A DNA stretch of 64,000 bases from Adiantum capillus-veneris (lineage: Eukaryota; Streptophyta; Polypodiopsida; Polypodiales; Pteridaceae), in assembly GCA_014529385.2 (NCBI GenBank), contig CM043971.1:82689340-82753339 (forward strand), in the 5' to 3' direction. This document shows, one piece after another, positions 60,843 to 64,000 of this stretch. How positions within the stretch are numbered: position 1 is the stretch's first letter; the number at the start of each line of letters is the position of its first letter. The notes below the pieces were generated by a model that was not told where the DNA came from, did no database searches, and saw nothing but the letters and a program-made list of their open reading frames with translations. The translations under genes were made by a program, and so were the position numbers.

Positions 60843-61320
60843 TGTGTCTAGGACTAGGTCTAGGACCAGGTTGAGGACCAGGTCCAGGACTAGGTCTAGG
60901 ACCAGGTCGAGGACTAGGACCAGGGATCGGGACTAGGACTAGGACTAGGACTAGGTCTAGGACCAGGTCGAGGACTAGGACCAAGGTCAAGGACTAGGAC
61001 CAGGACCAGGTTGAGGACTAGGACCAAGGACCGGGACTAGGACTAGGACCAGACCAGGTCGAGGACCAGGACCAGGTCAACGAACAGGTTGAGGACTAGG
61101 ACTAGGACCATGACCAGGTCGAGGACTAGGACTAGGACCAAGACCAGGACCAGGACCAGGTCGAGGACTAGGACCAGGACCAGAACCAGGACCAGGTCGA
61201 GGACTAGGACTAGGATCAGGACTAGGTCTAGGACCAGGTCGACAACTAGGACCATGACCAGGTTGAGGACTAGGACTAGGACCAAGAACAAGTCAAGGAC
61301 CAGGTCTAGGACTAGACTGG
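60843..61320. repeat. Degenerate 6-bp repeat array, leader of the older relative
   Basis: About 480 bp of GGACTA/GGACCA/GGTCGA/GGTCTA units in irregular order. Both strands are open in several frames for this reason (Arg-Thr or Val-Leu-Asp alternation), which is not evidence of coding. It is not the plant telomere repeat. Confidence 0.9.
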
Positions 61321-61644
61321 GACCAAGATTGTGGGACAAGTTCCTCAAGTCCTTCACCATCCCCTTCACACTCACCCTTTGGACTTACTAATTTTAGCCT
61401 TCTCTCCGACTAGAAAAGGACTATTTTTAAGATTTTGGGAGCTGTATGTAATCGAATCTTGGGCTATAAAACACGACACGTCACCATGCCAAGATGCTTG
61501 TTTTGAGCTATCGCACGCCATATTCCGTGGCTCGGTTAAAGAAAGGGACCAAAAATATAAAAAAATTTGGGTTGTAAACACCTAAAAAACTAGGTGAGCG
61601 GCCTTCACGGGCAGTCACCAACACTTCTAGAGTGTTGAGGTGAC

Positions 61645-62205
61645 ATGCACCTACGCTCTAGTCGTGTGCTAGAGGACGAGCACATCGAGAGTGTCTCCAT
61701 TTATGCGGGCACTCATTATTCCTCTACCTTAGGCTCTAGGTCCTCGGCGAGAATCCAAGGCAGTACCACTTAGGACCCACATATTGTGTCTAGTGACTCT
61801 TCCTTTGACTACGACGTCATGGAGGGTTACCCAATTCCTAATCCCGATAGCTCAAGCCAAGACATGCATGCCATGGGTCCACGGTCCGGGCTGAGCGTGC
61901 TTAGCCGCTTGAAGGAAACCTTTAGTAGAGCCACTCGCTCCGAACATGGATCTAATGATGTAAATGAGGGGGGTGGGAAAGTAAATTCGCCACTCATGAC
62001 CAATGTAGATCCCATGCTCCTAGAGAGTGTGCATGTGAATACTCCATTCACTACACCCCCTGACTCTTCAAAGCTATTCCCCTCTGAGGTTATATTACCT
62101 CATGGTAGAAGCTTGCCGAAGTGCAAGAGGTTGAGCGATATATCATTGCGGGTAGGGAAAAGGAAATCGAGAGCTTATGCAAGGCAGAGCAACAAAGAGA
62201 GTTAA
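61645..62205 (+). pseudogene. Gag N-terminal ORF of the older relative
   Basis: From ATG 61645 the protein starts MHLRSSRVLEDEHIES, meets a TAG near 61769 and continues in phase as MSSDSSFDYDVMEGYP. It includes SRLKETFSRATRSEHGSND, matching residues 86-99 of the young element's ORF1. The C-terminal part is basic (KRKSRAYARQSNKES). It is Ser-rich and without a known fold. Unlike the young element, no protease follows directly. Confidence 0.6.
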
Positions 62206-62299
62206 AAGAAAAAGCCCCTATGTCAATATTCTTGCTAGGAGAGCAATCGAGTGCTCCTGAATTAGCGACCACTAAGGTCAACCCATAGAGAGCCACATT

Positions 62300-63028
62300 G
62301 CATCTAGTTCAAAGGACACCCCTAGCACCTCAATCCCAGAGGAGGCGTTCCTAAATGAGAACTGGGAGTACGAACTACAAAAGAAAACTCTAACCGACCA
62401 ATACACAGGTCACACCTATCATGTGGCTTGGTTAGATGTCCTACAATATACAATGGGTGCTACTAGTGTAGAGGAACAACAACGAAGAGTTTGTGAGGTC
62501 ATCCATAGGGTTATTGAGCTAGAGAGACAAAACAAGGGGATCCACATGCCTTCAACGGGTCTCATGAGATTCTTGGATACAGGGAAGGCTTAACAACCAA
62601 CCTTATCGCAAATGGAGACTCCCTCAGTAAGTCTGATGGATCCTCCATATGTTGTTTTGCCAGGGGTCTCAATGCAATCTGAGCCCACAAGTGATAGCTT
62701 TACCTTTCCAATTCTAGCTCATCTTTCCTTAGATGACACCACGTCTACGATGCCTACCCCAATGATGGGCATGCCAAGAGACACGCCATGGACCTCATTT
62801 GTTAGTAAAGCACCGCTACATGGTAGCTCAATGCCTGCAACAATACCTACAAGTGTGTACCAATCGTATACACCTATAGGTCCTCGCACTCATGTAGCTC
62901 CTACCCCTCCCATTCAACAACCTATGCTCCACAACCACAACACCCAAACTCTTATTTCAATGGGACCATATCGGCTAGCATTAGCATGTCACATCCGACG
63001 TTTGCTATGCCTAGGGCCACACACATGA
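62300..63028 (+). pseudogene. Gag-like ORF of the older relative
   Basis: A frame reading ENWEYELQKKTLTDQYTGHT, YHVAWLDVLQYTMGATSVEE and VCEVIHRVIELERQNK ends at a TAA near 62590. In the same frame a proline-rich block (METPSVSLMDPPYVVLPGVS) runs from 62612 to 63028. The helical first part and proline-rich second part suggest Gag, but no capsid or knuckle motif is clear. The young element lacks this segment. Confidence 0.45.
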
Positions 63029-63229
63029 ACTTTGGACCTGTAGACTGCACGTGTAGTGTGCGAAGCGTGCATGCGAGAGAGGTGAGTGCAAGTGTGAGAG
63101 GGTGAGGTGCAAGGGAGACAATATGTGGTGGAGCTCTAAGAATAAGATGAGGGTTAGTGTGAGTGGTCAGTGCCAGTGGGCGGCCGGGCACTGGGCGTGC
63201 ATCGTCTATACCCCAACATACTCCCACTT

Positions 63230-63816
63230 TGTGCGCGTATGTCGCACGTGTCAATGCAAGGAACTTGCCAATACACCGTGTGCGAGCCACAAATGGCTCC
63301 AAGCACACAACAAGCCTAAACTAGTAAGCTCAAAGAAGGCGATGGTGTGTCACTCACCGCTCTACGCTTGCTTCGTGGATAATTCCTCGCCGCGAAGAAG
63401 AAGGAGCCGCCGCTTCGCTGCGCTCAACCGCTTCGCCGCCGTCGTGCCGTCGTCGCAATGCTCGATCGCACACACTCTCTCTCTCTCTCACGCATACACA
63501 CACACACACAAGGAGATGAAGAAGAAGAAGAGGGAGATGGAGCAAGATCACTCTTCTATTGCACAAATGAGAGAATGAGTGAATTTTAGGTTTAGTTGAC
63601 TTTTATATGAGCTCGCCCCATTCACACTTGGGCGCCCATGCTTAGCCAACTAATCCCTTGAATGTTCCAGTTAGAGTGCGCCTCTGATCGGCTATCACTC
63701 TTACCCTTTTCCTAATGGACCGACAAGCCCGGTACCTGACTCTACTTACAATGTCCGCCGTAGGTTACAACGTCTGTCGTAGGTGATAGGGTGTCCATGA
63801 GCCGTGAGGGTTAACA
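63230..63816 (-). repeat. 3' LTR of a third family member, minus strand
   Basis: 587 bp. The plus strand begins TGTGCGCGTATG and ends GGGTTAACA, the inverse of the family LTR. A short CT/CA microsatellite (63476-63511) sits at the family position. Confidence 0.9.
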
Positions 63817-64000
63817 TGCCCCCCTTCTTGATGTAGATTCCGTCCTCGGAAGCTATTGAGTTGAAGCTCGTTCGCCGAGGTGGAAGAGCATTTGAGATGA
63901 ATGTCCTTAGCCTTCTTCAGTCACTGCAAAATCAAACAACATTGGCACAGTAATTGCATTCTCATAAGCGATTAAAAAGCATATGCAGTTTTAGGCAGAC
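63817..64000 (-). mobile_element. 3' interior of the third family member, runs off window
   Basis: Directly after the LTR comes the inverted purine tract (TGCCCCCCTTCTTG), then sequence closely matching 36034-36217 in reverse. The body of this element lies beyond the right edge. Confidence 0.9.

Larger units (their letters stand above)
59928..63229 (+). mobile_element. Older relative of the tRNA-Asp LTR family, 3' end missing
   Basis: A 5' LTR (59928 to about 60546), primer site (60552-60569), repetitive leader and Gag-like frames on the plus strand. It shares LTR layout, primer site and the MHLRS ORF start with the element at 31109, but is clearly diverged. No plus-strand 3' LTR follows; at 63230 an oppositely oriented LTR of the same family begins. 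Confidence 0.8.

Noticed and set aside
60843-61320. Interstitial telomere-like array
   Set aside because: Units are GGACTA/GGACCA/GGTCGA, not TTTAGGG or a close variant.
61043-61391. Arg-Thr-rich and Val-Leu-Asp-rich open frames on opposite strands
   Set aside because: Produced by the degenerate hexamer array in a retroelement leader.

Overview
This is nuclear DNA of a land plant: it carries chromodomain Gypsy elements, Copia elements primed by initiator-Met tRNA, a PIF/Harbinger transposon with a Myb-like partner gene, a decayed LINE, and one gene of the plant-specific ROH1/BYPASS1-like (DUF793) family. One host gene in 64 kb, deeply nested retroelements and very long (GA)n tracts suggest a large, repeat-rich genome. 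A fern or other non-seed plant is possible, but the sequence does not settle this.

Layout. 1-1750: 3' end of an LTR element with an unrecognised ORF broken by two in-frame stops. 2262-9577: minus-strand Copia remnant whose LTR is split by a structurally complete plus-strand Copia element (4004-9160, target duplication CACCT). 9870-12500: heavily decayed Copia pol with three local duplications. 12690-18480: no intact gene, several short duplications. 18480-21735: decayed LINE. 21736-25690: no gene, but a strong 145-bp foldback at 23721-23865. 25691-26929 (minus): the ROH1/BYPASS1-like gene, the only convincing host gene. 28552-29889 (minus): PIF/Harbinger transposase with one nonsense codon. 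30493-40786: a PIF/Harbinger element bounded by 10-bp terminal inverted repeats and TTA duplications; it has an internally deleted transposase and a spliced Myb/trihelix-like gene. It is split by a very young LTR element (31109-36793, duplication CCATG). 41685-57435: a minus-strand chromodomain Gypsy element (duplication TACAA) whose reverse transcriptase is split by a second chromodomain Gypsy (45343-54193). 59293-59520: a stray Copia LTR. 59928-64000: two further members of the young LTR family in opposite orientation.

The most unusual content is the LTR family primed by tRNA-Asp (31109-36793, 59928-63229, 63230-64000). The young copy encodes a retropepsin-like domain but no reverse transcriptase, integrase or RNase H. 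It adds a second ORF with repeated W-[V/I]-P-K motifs and a third, unrecognised acidic ORF. It must move with enzymes supplied in trans, and its LTRs are almost identical. A fragment matching only the R-U5 part of this family's LTR sits antisense inside the inner Gypsy, where part of RNase H is missing; this looks like template switching or capture of a strong-stop cDNA.
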